A DNA stretch of 64,000 nt from Arthrobacter sp. FW306-2-2C-D06B (GCF_021789175.1 NZ_CP084560.1:3782001-3846000); one strand, 5' to 3'. Positions 7,957-17,260 are shown, counted from the first letter of the stretch. The notes: a model not told the origin generated them from the letters alone. A program made the numbers and translations.

Positions 7957-8631
7957 TGCGTGATACGCCAGGATCTGAAGCTCAGTGGCCATGTCCACCT
8001 TCCGCAGATTCACGTAGGGCGGAACCTGCAGCAGCACCGGAGCAAAGCTGAGGATGCTCCGGATACCCGCGCTGATCACGCGGTCGCAGACATCCTGTGC
8101 CACCGCTGCGGGAAGGGCCAGGACAACCATGTTGGTGCCGGTCCGCTGAAGGACCGTTTCAAGATTGGCGGCATCGCTGACCCGCAGCCAGCCGACTTCG
8201 TTCCCGATAATCATGGGATCGGCGTCGAGGATCGCCACCACGTCGAACCCACGCGACTCGAATCCGCCGTACCGTGCCAAGGCTTTGCCAAGGTTTCCGG
8301 CGCCCACAATGGCCACTTTCCAGTCGTGTGTCAGGCCAAGCGCCGCCGCGATGTGCCTGCTCAGGTACTGGACCTCGTATCCCACGCCACGCGTTCCATA
8401 GGAGCCGACGTAAGAGAGGTCCTTGCGCAACGTAGACGAACTGACTCCAGACGCCTCAGCCAACGCCTCGGAGGAAACCCGTTCCACACCTTCGCCCAGG
8501 AGGGAGTTCAGAGCGCGCAGGTAAAGCGTCATCCGGGCCACAGCCGCGGGCGGTATCTGCTTCGCGGCAGAGTCCTTGTCCCCGGGTACAGCTTCGGCGG
8601 ACGGTTCCAGCGCAGTCACGTTCTTCTCCAT
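7924..8631 (-). CDS. rex: Redox-sensing transcriptional repressor Rex
   Basis: 235 residues. A winged-helix DNA-binding domain (about 27-85) has the family signature SSSTLRKDLSYVGSYGTRGVGY. A Rossmann domain follows with the NAD(H) motif GAGNLG (110-115), and a C-terminal domain-swap helix ends the protein. Rex senses the NADH/NAD+ ratio and represses respiratory and fermentative genes when NADH is low. The ATG at 8631 is preferred; a GTG at 8676 would add 15 residues, and neither has a convincing Shine-Dalgarno. The glutaredoxin gene ends 51 bp upstream, so the two probably share a transcript. The 3' end is folded into a terminator stem. Confidence 0.93.
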   Translation of the reverse strand: MEKNVTALEPSAEAVPGDKDSAAKQIPPAAVARMTLYLRALNSLLGEGVERVSSEALAEASGVSSSTLRKDLSYVGSYGTRGVGYEVQYLSRHIAAALGLTHDWKVAIVGAGNLGKALARYGGFESRGFDVVAILDADPMIIGNEVGWLRVSDAANLETVLQRTGTNMVVLALPAAVAQDVCDRVISAGIRSILSFAPVLLQVPPYVNLRKVDMATELQILAYHAQRAQTPRQAL

Positions 8632-8682
8632 TGCGTCGCTTTGTTTTCCCACTCTATTGCCAACAAAGCTCTGCACGCATGT

Positions 8683-8937
8683 TCAGGCGACGATGGCCTT
8701 CTTCAGGACCCGCACCAATCGCGCCTCGTCGATTTTCCAGAAATCCCGCTGAATTCCGTCCACGAAGACCACCGGGATCTCCTCGGCGTAGCGCTCGCGG
8801 AGTACGGGGTCTGTGTCGATCGACTGTTCCGTCCACGTGAGCCCGAGGCTTGAGGTCACGCGTTCGACGGCGTCACGCGCCGCGGCGCAAAGGTGGCAGT
8901 CAGCCTTGGTGAGGAGTACGACGTCGGGATTTGGCAT
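8683..8937 (-). CDS. Glutaredoxin family protein
   Basis: 84 residues with thioredoxin-fold order. The redox motif TKADCHLC (Cys14, Cys17) is at the end of strand 1, and the cis-Pro loop EEIPVVFVDG lies near residues 53-62. It belongs to the small glutaredoxin-like group common in Actinobacteria, which probably uses mycothiol-linked or thioredoxin systems rather than glutathione (inference). No Shine-Dalgarno precedes the ATG at 8937; TACCGT (8944-8949 on the plus axis) lies 6 nt upstream, fitting a leaderless mRNA. It probably forms a transcript with rex and is divergent from the HAD phosphatase. Confidence 0.88.
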   Translation of the reverse strand: MPNPDVVLLTKADCHLCAAARDAVERVTSSLGLTWTEQSIDTDPVLRERYAEEIPVVFVDGIQRDFWKIDEARLVRVLKKAIVA

Positions 8938-9014
8938 GGTTCAACGGTATCGCTTCAGCGTCGGCACGGCCGTCGCGAACGGCACGGGGCCGGGCGATTG
9001 ACTAGACTCAAGGC

Positions 9015-9833
9015 ATGCCCGTCGAGAAGAACGCCGTTGTGGCCACCGCGCCGACTGCAACGCAGCAACACGGCGAAGCCGCATTCTTCGACGTCGACAA
9101 CACCCTCATGAAGGGTGCCAGCCTCTTCCACGTCGCCCGGAAGATGTATGAACGCAAGGCCTTCACACTCTCGCAAGCCGCGGGTTTTGCCTGGAAGCAG
9201 TTCAAGTTCGTCCTGCGGGGCGAAAAAATGGAGGACGTCCATTCCGTCCGGGATTCCGCGCTGATCCTCGCGGCCGGTATCAAGGTGTCCGATATCAAGG
9301 AACTGGGCGAAGAGGTCTACGACGAGATGATCGAGTCGCGGATCTGGCCCGGCACCAAGGCCCTGGCAGAACAGCACCTGCGTGTTGGCCGGAAGGTCTG
9401 GCTCGTGACGGCGACGCCCATCGAAGTTGCCACTGTCATTTCCACGCGACTCGGCCTGACCGGGGCACTGGGTACCGTCGGCGAAGTCGAAGATGGCGCC
9501 TACACGGGCCGGCTGGTGGGCGAGATCCTCCACGGACCAGCCAAAGCCGTGGCTGTGCAGCGCATAGCGGACGAAGAAGGCCTGGACCTGAAGCGCTGCT
9601 GGGCGTACAGCGATTCACATAACGACATCCCGCTGCTCACCTTGGTGGGCCACCCGGTGTGCATCAACCCCGACGCCGGGCTACGCCGCCATGCGCGGGA
9701 GAACAACTGGCCCGTTTACGACTTCCGCTCCGGCCGCCGGGCAGCCACGCTCGGCCTCAAAGCCGCGACCGTCGGTGGCGCCGTCTACGGTTTGTGGCGG
9801 GGCTTCTCCAAGTTCCGCAGCCCGAGGGCCTGA
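9015..9833 (+). CDS. HAD-IB family phosphatase (SerB-like)
   Basis: 272 residues. Motif I FFDVDNTLMKG carries the nucleophile Asp26 and acid/base Asp28, motif II is the VTATP segment, and motif III/IV is in AYSDSHNDIPLL with the metal-binding Asp residues. A helical cap sits between motifs I and II, as in HAD-IB hydrolases related to phosphoserine phosphatase. The C-terminal hydrophobic segment near 250-262 could associate with a membrane. Substrate is unknown; related actinobacterial proteins act on phosphoserine or phospholipid-like substrates. TAGACT at 9003-9008 lies 6 nt before the ATG and no Shine-Dalgarno is seen at normal distance, so a leaderless start is likely. Confidence 0.85.
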   Translation: MPVEKNAVVATAPTATQQHGEAAFFDVDNTLMKGASLFHVARKMYERKAFTLSQAAGFAWKQFKFVLRGEKMEDVHSVRDSALILAAGIKVSDIKELGEEVYDEMIESRIWPGTKALAEQHLRVGRKVWLVTATPIEVATVISTRLGLTGALGTVGEVEDGAYTGRLVGEILHGPAKAVAVQRIADEEGLDLKRCWAYSDSHNDIPLLTLVGHPVCINPDAGLRRHARENNWPVYDFRSGRRAATLGLKAATVGGAVYGLWRGFSKFRSPRA

Positions 9834-9840
9834 CCCAGGC

Positions 9841-10063
9841 GACGCTCGCTCACTTATAGCCGCCTCCCCAGCAACCCTCGCTCACCTATAGCCGCCTCCC
9901 CGGCGACCCTCGCTCGGATATAGGGGCCTTTCCGGCAACCCTCGCTCGGATATGACGCAAGAATCGAGAACCATCCCGCACATGATGTGAAGGAGGGTTC
10001 CGGCAGGTGGCCACATACGTGAGCGAGCGTTGTCGAACTGGCCGACATACGTGAGCGAGCGTC
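9841..10063. repeat. Intergenic array of degenerate 32-bp repeats, direct and inverted
   Basis: CTCGCTC recurs at 9845, 9877, 9909 and 9941, an exact 32-bp period, inside units of the form AACCCTCGCTCACCTATAGC plus a GCCTCCCC tail. Units 1 and 2 are nearly identical; 3 and 4 diverge. The reverse complement GAGCGAG then occurs at 10021 and 10053, again 32 bp apart, with a TATGTGGCC/TATGTCGGCC flank. The direct and inverted blocks could fold into a large cruciform or RNA hairpin between the HAD gene and the bS22 gene. No coding frame or cas gene is associated. Confidence 0.8.
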
Positions 10064-10132
10064 TCCGGGGAGGAGCGCAAAAATGCCCGCCGCCTTGAGA
10101 GGCAACGGGCATTCACGCTGTAGGAAGTATCT

Positions 10133-10231
10133 CTACTTCTTATTGCGACGCTGGTGGCGGGTCTTACGAAGCAGTTTGCGGTGCTTCTTCTTGGCCATAC
10201 GCTTGCGGCGCTTCTTAATAACTGAACCCAC
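10133..10231 (-). CDS. 30S ribosomal protein bS22 (AURKAIP1/COX24 domain)
   Basis: A 32-residue, extremely basic protein starting MGSVIKKRRKRMAKKKHRK and ending RRNKK. This is the short actinobacterial ribosomal protein related to mitochondrial mS38, known in mycobacterial small-subunit structures as bS22. The start is GTG at 10231, with AAGGAA about 6 nt upstream. The stop is TAG at 10133-10135. It lies just downstream of a small HTH gene in the same orientation, the same pairing as Rv0500A/Rv0500B in Mycobacterium tuberculosis (family knowledge). It is too short for standard ORF length cut-offs but the sequence match is unmistakable. Confidence 0.93.
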   Translation of the reverse strand: MGSVIKKRRKRMAKKKHRKLLRKTRHQRRNKK

Positions 10232-10404
10232 GTAAGTTCCTTACCAAACTAGATTGAGATTCTGTCTGCTGGGTGAGGTCCTTGAACTGAGCAACAGACT
10301 TTACAACTGACAGATTCTTACAATGACGTAAAACGTTCCTTAACAGGGTACCGCTTATCGGGGGCACCCAATGACCGCCGGCCCCTGCGGGAACCAGGCA
10401 TGGC

Positions 10405-10617
10405 TCAAGCCGTCTCCGAGTGTCCGTCGACGACCGCGCCCTTGAGGTACTGGCTCACGGCTTCTTCGGGGACCCGGAATGATCGTCCAAATCGGACGGC
10501 CGGCAATTCTCCCGAGTGGACCAGGCGGTACACGGTCATTTTGGAAACCCGGAGGACTTCGGCAACTTCAGCCACTGTCATGAAACGCGCGTTCGAGAAG
10601 TTAGTCTCTGCGGACAT
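10405..10617 (-). CDS. Excisionase-family helix-turn-helix DNA-binding protein
   Basis: 70 residues. A MerR/excisionase-type winged HTH fills residues 12-60 (FMTVAEVAEVLRVSKMTVYR, then GELPAVRFGRSFRVPEEAV). This is the Rv0500A-like group, distinct from BldC, whose recognition helix differs. The conserved position before the bS22 gene suggests a chromosomal regulator, not a phage excisionase. ATG at 10617 follows GGAGAA. Targets are unknown. Confidence 0.88.
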   Translation of the reverse strand: MSAETNFSNARFMTVAEVAEVLRVSKMTVYRLVHSGELPAVRFGRSFRVPEEAVSQYLKGAVVDGHSETA

Positions 10618-10775
10618 TTCTCCATATTCCTTTGCTCTCAGCGGTTAGCGGCGAACCCCAGCATTCATTACCTGGTGTGCCGATGCTGAGCCATCAAACA
10701 ACCATGTGCTAGATACTCTAGAGGCTGCTGGTACCAAAGTGAAAGTCTTTCGGCCAACTGGAGACTAGGTTTCAC

Positions 10776-11918
10776 TTAGTTGGAAGCAGCCATCCGACGC
10801 TTGCGGGCCGAGGCCGCCAACTGGTCCAGGACGGACACCGTGACGTCCCATTCCATGCAGGCGTCCGTGACGCTCTGGCCGTACACCAGCTCTTGCTCGC
10901 CAGCAGACTGCCGCTCCACATCCAGGTTCTGCGCCCCACCGACAAGGAAGCTCTCCAGCATGACGCCGGCGATCGGCGAAGCCACGTCATCTTCCAACTG
11001 CGCACCGATCTCCAAGGCGACTTCGGCCTGCCGATGGTGGCTCTTGCCGCTGTTGGCGTGGCTCGCGTCAACAATCAGGCGCGGATTCAGCCCCTTCGCC
11101 GAGAGCTTCTCCGACGCAACCGCGACTTGCCCGGCGGCGTAGTTCGGACCCTTGCGACCGCCGCGCAGGATCACATGCGTGTCCGGGTTGCCTGCAGTCG
11201 CCACCAGGGCGGCGCGCCCATCGCCGTCGATCCCCAGGAACGCCTGGGGAGCCGCAGAAGCGCCGCAGGCATCGATCGCTACCTGGAGGTCGCCGTCGGT
11301 CCCGTTCTTGAAGCCGATCGGCATGGACAGACCGGAGGCGAGCTGACGGTGGATCTGGCTCTCGGTGGTCCGCGCACCGATGGCGCCCCACGCCACGAGG
11401 TCGGCCATGTATTGCGGGCTGATGGGTTCCAGGAACTCAGTGGCGGTCGGCAAGCCGAGGGCCGTGACTTGCTGCAGGAATCCACGCGCCGCACGGAGTC
11501 CGGCCGCGATGTCATGGCTGCCGTCCAGGTGGGGATCGTTGATGAGGCCCTTCCAGCCCACCGTGGTCCGCGGCTTCTCGAAGTACGCCCGCATGACGAT
11601 CAAAAGGTCTTCCTTGTGCTTCTCCGCCTGGCCGACCAGCCTGCGTGCGTATTCCAGGCCGGCCTTCGGATCGTGGATGGAGCACGGGCCCACGATCACC
11701 AGGAGGCGATCGTCAACCCCGTCCATGATGGCGCGGACTCCATCGCGCCCGCGCTCGACGACGGTGGCGGACCTCGCGTCGAGCGGCAGTTCGGCGCTGA
11801 TTTCCTGCGGCGTGGGGAGCGGCTCGAAGCGGCTGACGCGCAGGTTCGACGTCGGCTGGGCGGCGGCATTCTCGACGTCGACGTTATGCGTGGTGGGCTC
11901 TGCGGCGATGCTGGTCAT
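10776..11918 (-). CDS. aroG: 3-deoxy-7-phosphoheptulonate synthase, class I (AroG/AroF type)
   Basis: 380 residues. It condenses phosphoenolpyruvate and erythrose 4-phosphate, the first step of the shikimate pathway. Class I hallmarks are VIVGPCSIHDPKAG (around 72-86), MRAYFEKPRTTVGWKG (PEP/E4P site), GARTTESQIHRQLASG, GFKNGTDGD, and IVDASHANSGK before a C-terminal metal ligand region. Class I enzymes are usually feedback-inhibited by Phe, Tyr or Trp; which one cannot be read reliably. ATG at 11918 has AGGA 8 nt upstream, but that site lies in a stem. Upstream is an aromatic-rich leader peptide with competing hairpins, so transcription or translation attenuation is very likely. Confidence 0.95.
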   Translation of the reverse strand: MTSIAAEPTTHNVDVENAAAQPTSNLRVSRFEPLPTPQEISAELPLDARSATVVERGRDGVRAIMDGVDDRLLVIVGPCSIHDPKAGLEYARRLVGQAEKHKEDLLIVMRAYFEKPRTTVGWKGLINDPHLDGSHDIAAGLRAARGFLQQVTALGLPTATEFLEPISPQYMADLVAWGAIGARTTESQIHRQLASGLSMPIGFKNGTDGDLQVAIDACGASAAPQAFLGIDGDGRAALVATAGNPDTHVILRGGRKGPNYAAGQVAVASEKLSAKGLNPRLIVDASHANSGKSHHRQAEVALEIGAQLEDDVASPIAGVMLESFLVGGAQNLDVERQSAGEQELVYGQSVTDACMEWDVTVSVLDQLAASARKRRMAASN

Positions 11919-11923
11919 GAAAG

Positions 11924-11952
11924 GGGTCCTGTTCCGAAAGAGGTGCGGACCC
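11924..11952 (-). promoter_or_regulatory. Stem covering the aroG ribosome-binding site
   Basis: GGGTCC (11924-11929) pairs with GGACCC (11947-11952). On the transcript the AGGA Shine-Dalgarno (11930-11927) of aroG overlaps the 3' arm, so the folded stem would hide it. This suggests a translational layer of control below the leader-peptide attenuator. Confidence 0.5.
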
Positions 11953-11954
11953 TG

Positions 11955-12062
11955 CTCAGAGCCCGCCTGGAAATGGCGAAGGGCAGAGAATCATCTCTGC
12001 CCTGTTGGCTCTGAAGGAAAGTTGGATGCGTGTCAGTTAGACGCGGGCCCCTCCAGAGCCAA
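11955..12062 (-). promoter_or_regulatory. Attenuator-like competing hairpins in the aroG leader
   Basis: Read in transcript order: arm A (12062-12050, TTGGCTCTGGAGG) overlaps the last codons of the leader peptide. Arm B (12017-12005, CCTTCAGAGCCAA) pairs with A over 13 positions with one G-U. A perfect 9-bp hairpin (12002-11994 with 11989-11981, GGGCAGAGA arms, 4-nt loop) follows at once. Arm E (11964-11955, GGGCTCTGAG) can also pair with CAGAGCC of arm B. A and E therefore compete for B. The 9-bp hairpin lacks a good T run, so the outcome could be termination or control of ribosome-site access. Confidence 0.65.
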
Positions 12063-12092
12063 CGAAAAATACGCATACCAACGCTTAGTCAT
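12033..12092 (-). CDS. Aromatic amino acid leader peptide of aroG
   Basis: A 19-codon frame, MTKRWYAYFSLALEGPASN, ends with TGA at 12035-12033, 114 bp before aroG. Codons 5-9 read Trp-Tyr-Ala-Tyr-Phe, so four of five consecutive codons specify the end products of the pathway that aroG opens. The frame ends inside the region that forms one arm of a long hairpin, as expected for an attenuator leader. It has no Shine-Dalgarno, but TATGGT (12099-12104 on the plus axis) lies 6 nt before the ATG, so the transcript probably begins at the start codon itself. Conservation in relatives would confirm it. Confidence 0.8.
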   Translation of the reverse strand: MTKRWYAYFSLALEGPASN

Positions 12093-12098
12093 AGCCAA

Positions 12099-12104
12099 AC
12101 CATA
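12099..12104 (-). promoter_or_regulatory. -10 element of the aroG leader transcript
   Basis: TATGGT on the minus strand, with TTGCGG 18 bp further upstream as a weak -35. It places the transcription start at or next to the leader-peptide ATG (12092). Confidence 0.5.
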
Positions 12105-12149
12105 ACCTCAGGCTCCGGATGCCCGCAAATTGAAATGCAACGACATCAA

Positions 12150-12164
12150 GGGAAACCGTTTCCC
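12150..12164. promoter_or_regulatory. LacI-family operator upstream of lacI-type gene
   Basis: GGGAAAC-C-GTTTCCC is a perfect 7-bp palindrome with one central base. The AAAC/GTTT core is typical of LacI-family operators. It lies 80 bp before the lacI-type gene and about 46 bp upstream of the aroG leader -10, so it could serve autoregulation and might also touch the divergent aroG promoter. Confidence 0.6.
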
Positions 12165-12243
12165 CACGCAATATAAACTTCACCTCAGAACAAATGTCCC
12201 CGCCGCGTTGGAACAGGGCGGCCCCAGCTCCAGGAAGGAAACC

Positions 12244-13257
12244 ATGCCAGGCAGAAGGAACACCCGGCGGGTGGGCATCGCAGATGTGGCATCCATGGCC
12301 GGTGTTTCGCACGCCACGGTTTCCCGCGTCATGAACGGAAATACAACCGTGGACGCGGACATTGCCGCGCGCGTGCGCGCGGCCGCCTTGGAGCTGAAGT
12401 ACAAGCCGAACCCGGTAGGCCGCAGCCTGGCCCTGGGAAAAACCGACACTATCGGAATCGTGGTGCCGGACCTGTCCAACCCCACGTTCCAGGCCATTCT
12501 CCGCGGACTGAGTATTGCCGCGGCCCGCGACGGCTACCGCGTATTGATCGCGGACTCCTCCGAGGTCTCCAGCGAAGAAGCGATCCTCGCCGGGGAAGCC
12601 CGGAGGCGATGCGACGGCGTCGTTCTTTGCGCCCCCCGCATGAGCGACGCGGAACTGGAAGAACTCGCCCCCACGCTCTATCCGCTCGTCCTCATCAACC
12701 GGACCACCGAGTCGGTGCCGACCCCCAGCCTCGTGGTGGACTACGGCCAAGGCATCCAGGAGCTCGCCGCCCATCTGGTGGAGCTGGGCCATCGCAAACT
12801 GGCCTATCTGACGGGACCGGACCGCAGCGCGTCCAACGTGCAGCGCCTTCGCGGTCTCGAAAAGTTCACGGCCGAATTCCCCAACGTCGAATTGCAGTTC
12901 ATTCCCGGAGGCAACACGTTCGACGCCGGATTCGAGTCAAGCGATGCCGTCGCCTCGTGCGGTGCCACCGGGATCCTCGTCTTCAACGACGTCGCGGCGA
13001 TGGGCCTCTTGAGCGGACTAAGCCAGCGCGGCATCCGCGTACCGGAAGACTTGTCGCTCACCGGTTTCGACGACATGCCCTTCGCCCGGTACACCATGCC
13101 TCCGCTGACCACCGCCGCCGTGCCGATCTCCGACCTCGGGGACCTTGCATGGCGCCGCATGCGGGAGCAGATCCAGGCCAAAGACGCCGCCTCCCCCACG
13201 AACTACTTCCCGCCGCGGATTGAGCTCAGGGGCAGCACCGGACCCGTCAAAGCCTAG
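12244..13257 (+). CDS. LacI family transcriptional regulator
   Basis: 337 residues. The N-terminal HTH begins at about residue 9 (GIADVASMAGVSHATVSRVM) with the hinge helix near 48-58 (NPVGRSLALG). A periplasmic-binding-protein-like sensor domain fills the rest (DTIGIVVPDLSNPTFQ, later GFDDMPFARYTMPPLTT). The ligand is not identifiable; no sugar enzyme or transporter gene is adjacent, so targets are probably elsewhere. ATG at 12244 has a good AGGAAGGAA site. A matching palindrome sits upstream, suggesting autoregulation. Its stop overlaps the convergent fadR-type stop by 4 bp. Confidence 0.9.
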   Translation: MPGRRNTRRVGIADVASMAGVSHATVSRVMNGNTTVDADIAARVRAAALELKYKPNPVGRSLALGKTDTIGIVVPDLSNPTFQAILRGLSIAAARDGYRVLIADSSEVSSEEAILAGEARRRCDGVVLCAPRMSDAELEELAPTLYPLVLINRTTESVPTPSLVVDYGQGIQELAAHLVELGHRKLAYLTGPDRSASNVQRLRGLEKFTAEFPNVELQFIPGGNTFDAGFESSDAVASCGATGILVFNDVAAMGLLSGLSQRGIRVPEDLSLTGFDDMPFARYTMPPLTTAAVPISDLGDLAWRRMREQIQAKDAASPTNYFPPRIELRGSTGPVKA

Positions 13258-13952
13258 GGTTCCTCAGGGGCTTGCCCCAGCCCGGCTTCACGGTAGTACC
13301 CCTCGATGTGCGCGGCAACCAGCGTCGCTGCCCGGCCGCCGTCGCGGTCGTTCACTGCCGCCAAAATGGCGCGGTGCTCGGACCGCAGGCGCTGGGCGGT
13401 GCTATCCCAATCCGGCAGGTTTGCCGTGAGCGCCGCGGCGTACCCCTCAATCGCTTCCCGGAGCGATCCCATGATGGTGCTTACCACCGCATTTCCGGCG
13501 GCTTCCGCCAGTGCGAGGTGGAAGGCGACGTCCAGCGCGAGGAAGTCGTCGACGGCGGCACTCACGTCCATTTCGTCCAGGAGCCTCGCTGCTTCCCCGA
13601 GTTCGGGGGCGTCAGTTTTGGCGCGGGATACCGCCCACGATTCGAGCAGGACCCGCGTTTCCACGATGTCGGCGACCGGCAAATGCTGCGTGGCCACATG
13701 GAGGCGGAGCGCGGAGCCGAGAGCCGCGGCCGGTTCCGCGATGACCACGGTCCCGGCATCCTTTCCGGAGCCGACACCGGCCCGCACCACGCCCATGGCC
13801 TCGAGGATCCGGATGGCTTCGCGGACCGACGTCCTTGAGACTTCCAGCTGTTCGGCCAGTGCCCGCTCAGCGGGAAGCCGTCCACCAAGCACCAAGTGCC
13901 CGTCGGACAATTGCTTTTCGATCCAACTCAGGACGAGCTCGTGCGTTCGCAT
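13254..13952 (-). CDS. FadR-type (GntR family) regulator, probable lactate-utilisation repressor
   Basis: 232 residues. The winged HTH at about 10-70 contains LPAERALAEQLEVSRTSVREAI and GVGSGKDAGTVV. The C-terminal FCD helical effector domain follows, with Asp/His metal-ligand candidates (FLALDVAFHLALAEAAGN, and EHRAI). It is divergent from the lactate dehydrogenase gene across an 80-bp gap holding two TGGTNNNACCA operators, so it most likely represses lldD and itself until lactate or a related hydroxy acid binds. That role is inferred from context; LldR proteins of this family are well known. ATG at 13952 starts right at the HTH domain. Confidence 0.88.
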   Translation of the reverse strand: MRTHELVLSWIEKQLSDGHLVLGGRLPAERALAEQLEVSRTSVREAIRILEAMGVVRAGVGSGKDAGTVVIAEPAAALGSALRLHVATQHLPVADIVETRVLLESWAVSRAKTDAPELGEAARLLDEMDVSAAVDDFLALDVAFHLALAEAAGNAVVSTIMGSLREAIEGYAAALTANLPDWDSTAQRLRSEHRAILAAVNDRDGGRAATLVAAHIEGYYREAGLGQAPEEP

Positions 13953-13971
13953 GGATAAATAGTAGTTGATG

Positions 13972-14007
13972 TGGTTGGACCACATGGCATAGAGTGTGGT
14001 CCAACCA
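13972..14007. promoter_or_regulatory. Twin FadR/LldR-type operators
   Basis: TGGTTGGACCA (13972-13982) and TGGTCCAACCA (13997-14007) both match the TGGT-N3-ACCA consensus of FadR-subfamily GntR regulators. They are spaced 25 bp centre to centre and are near reverse complements of each other. They occupy the gap between the divergent regulator and lldD, so one dimer per site could block both promoters. Confidence 0.75.
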
Positions 14008-14031
14008 CACAAGCACACTGGAGACAGCACC

Positions 14032-15336
14032 ATGACGCAGACCGTCCAGCCGAGCAACGCCCCTTCCCTTGAGGTGCCCGCGAACGTCCCCGCCGCCGTC
14101 GGGCGTCCAGCTGCACTCAAGCGCCGCGTTCCCAAATACGCGGACCTGGCGCCCCTGATGAAGTTCAAGAAGCCCGAGTTCAGCAACGCGGCGAAACTGC
14201 GCCGCGCGTCTACCGTTTGGGAACTTCGGGACATGGCCAAGCGGCGAACTCCCCAGGCACCATTCGACTACACGGATGGTGCTGCGGAGGCAGAGATCAC
14301 CCTTCGCCGCGCCCGGCAGGCATTCCAGGACATCGAGTTCCGGCCGGGAATCCTGCGCGACGTCTCCAGTATCGACCTCAGGACCGAGATCCTGGGCAAG
14401 GAATCCCGGCTTCCGTTCGGCATCGCACCTACTGGATTCACCCGCATGATGCAGTCGGAGGGTGAGTACGCGGGCTCGCAGGCGGCCGAAGCGGCTGGTA
14501 TTCCCTACACCCTCTCCACGATGGGCACGGCTTCCATCGAGGACGTGGCCGCAGCGGCTCCGAACGGCCGCAACTGGTTCCAGCTGTACCTCTGGACGGA
14601 CCGGGACCGCTCCCTGGAACTGATCGAGCGCGCCGCCAAGGCCGGGAACGACACCCTCATGGTCACCGTGGACACCGCCGTCGCGGGCGCACGGTTGCGG
14701 GACGTCCGCAACGGCATGACCATTCCTCCCGCCCTCACCGTGAAGACCGTGCTGGACGCCTCCTACCGGCCCGCTTGGTGGTTCAACTTCCTCACGCACG
14801 AGCCATTGACCTTCGCCTCACTGTCGCGCTACACGGGCACCGTTGCCGACCTCATCAACTCCATGTTCGATCCCACCCTGACCTTCGACGACCTCGACTG
14901 GCTGCGCGAAACCTGGAAGGGCAAGCTCGTAGTCAAGGGCATCCAGACGGTGGAAGACGCCCGCAAGGTGGTGGACCACGGCGCGGACGGCGTCGTGATC
15001 TCCAACCACGGCGGGCGCCAGTTGGACCGGGCACCGATTCCGCTGCACCTCGTTCCGGAGGTCGCCGCCGCGCTGAAAGCGGACAACAGCGACGCCGCCA
15101 TCATCCTGGACACAGGCATCATGAACGGCGCGGATATCGTGGCGGCCCTGGCCCTCGGTGCCGACTTCGCGCTGATCGGCCGGGCCTACCTCTACGGGCT
15201 CATGGCCGGTGGCCGCCCCGGCGTGGACCGCACCATCCAGATCCTGGAGAAGGACATGGCCCGCACCATGGCCCTGCTTGGAGTCACGAAGGTCTCGGAA
15301 CTCAACCCGGACCACGTGCGCCTACTACAGCACTAG
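14032..15336 (+). CDS. lldD: FMN-dependent L-lactate dehydrogenase / alpha-hydroxy-acid oxidase
   Basis: 434 residues, TIM-barrel FMN enzyme oxidising L-lactate (or a related 2-hydroxy acid) to pyruvate. Typical features are [17 protein letters not shown] near the N-terminus, [20 protein letters not shown], the FMN-contacting QLYLWTDR, and the catalytic SNHGGRQLD with base His326 and Arg329. [20 protein letters not shown] and GRAYLYGL bind the FMN phosphate. The N-terminal extension of about 35 residues is longer than in minimal oxidases. ATG at 14032 has GGAG upstream. The gene is controlled from the twin operators and the divergent FadR-type gene. Substrate specificity within the family is not certain. 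Confidence 0.92.
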   Translation: MTQTVQPSNAPSLEVPANVPAAVGRPAALKRRVPKYADLAPLMKFKKPEFSNAAKLRRASTVWELRDMAKRRTPQAPFDYTDGAAEAEITLRRARQAFQDIEFRPGILRDVSSIDLRTEILGKESRLPFGIAPTGFTRMMQSEGEYAGSQAAEAAGIPYTLSTMGTASIEDVAAAAPNGRNWFQLYLWTDRDRSLELIERAAKAGNDTLMVTVDTAVAGARLRDVRNGMTIPPALTVKTVLDASYRPAWWFNFLTHEPLTFASLSRYTGTVADLINSMFDPTLTFDDLDWLRETWKGKLVVKGIQTVEDARKVVDHGADGVVISNHGGRQLDRAPIPLHLVPEVAAALKADNSDAAIILDTGIMNGADIVAALALGADFALIGRAYLYGLMAGGRPGVDRTIQILEKDMARTMALLGVTKVSELNPDHVRLLQH

Positions 15337-15345
15337 CTCGGGCTG

Positions 15346-15411
15346 CCCAACTAGCTCGCATTTGTTGTCGTTTTGGGGCCTCAAAACGACAACAAATGCG
15401 AGTCAGTTGGG
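15346..15411. repeat. 66-bp palindromic repeat, copy 1
   Basis: CCCAACTAGCTCGCATTTGT begins a 30-bp arm, with a short GC centre and the complementary arm ending GCGAGTCAGTTGGG. The stem is almost perfect apart from the CTAG/GTCA region. A nearly identical element is at 57803-57868. Both lie between convergent genes, here lldD and gdhA. It can act as a bidirectional terminator structure, and its duplication suggests a dispersed REP-like element. Confidence 0.85.
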
Positions 15412-15465
15412 TGGGGTGGGCAGGATGACGCGGGTGGCGCGGGGGCGCGCGTGCGTGCGTGGGGC

Positions 15466-17252
<1,787 letters not shown>

Positions 17253-17260
<8 letters not shown>

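Noticed and set aside
8632..8676. Longer Rex starting at GTG 8676
   Set aside because: It adds 15 residues with no family resemblance and has no Shine-Dalgarno or -10 at the leaderless distance; the ATG at 8631 is kept, with some doubt.
9841..10063. CRISPR array, suggested by the 32-bp period
   Set aside because: The whole unit repeats, with no unique spacers between conserved repeats; units decay along the array, two are inverted, and no cas gene is near.
11919..12092. T-box or metabolite riboswitch upstream of aroG
   Set aside because: No T-box sequence (AGGGTGGNACCGCG-like) or other known riboswitch core is present; the short aromatic-rich frame with competing stems explains the region better.
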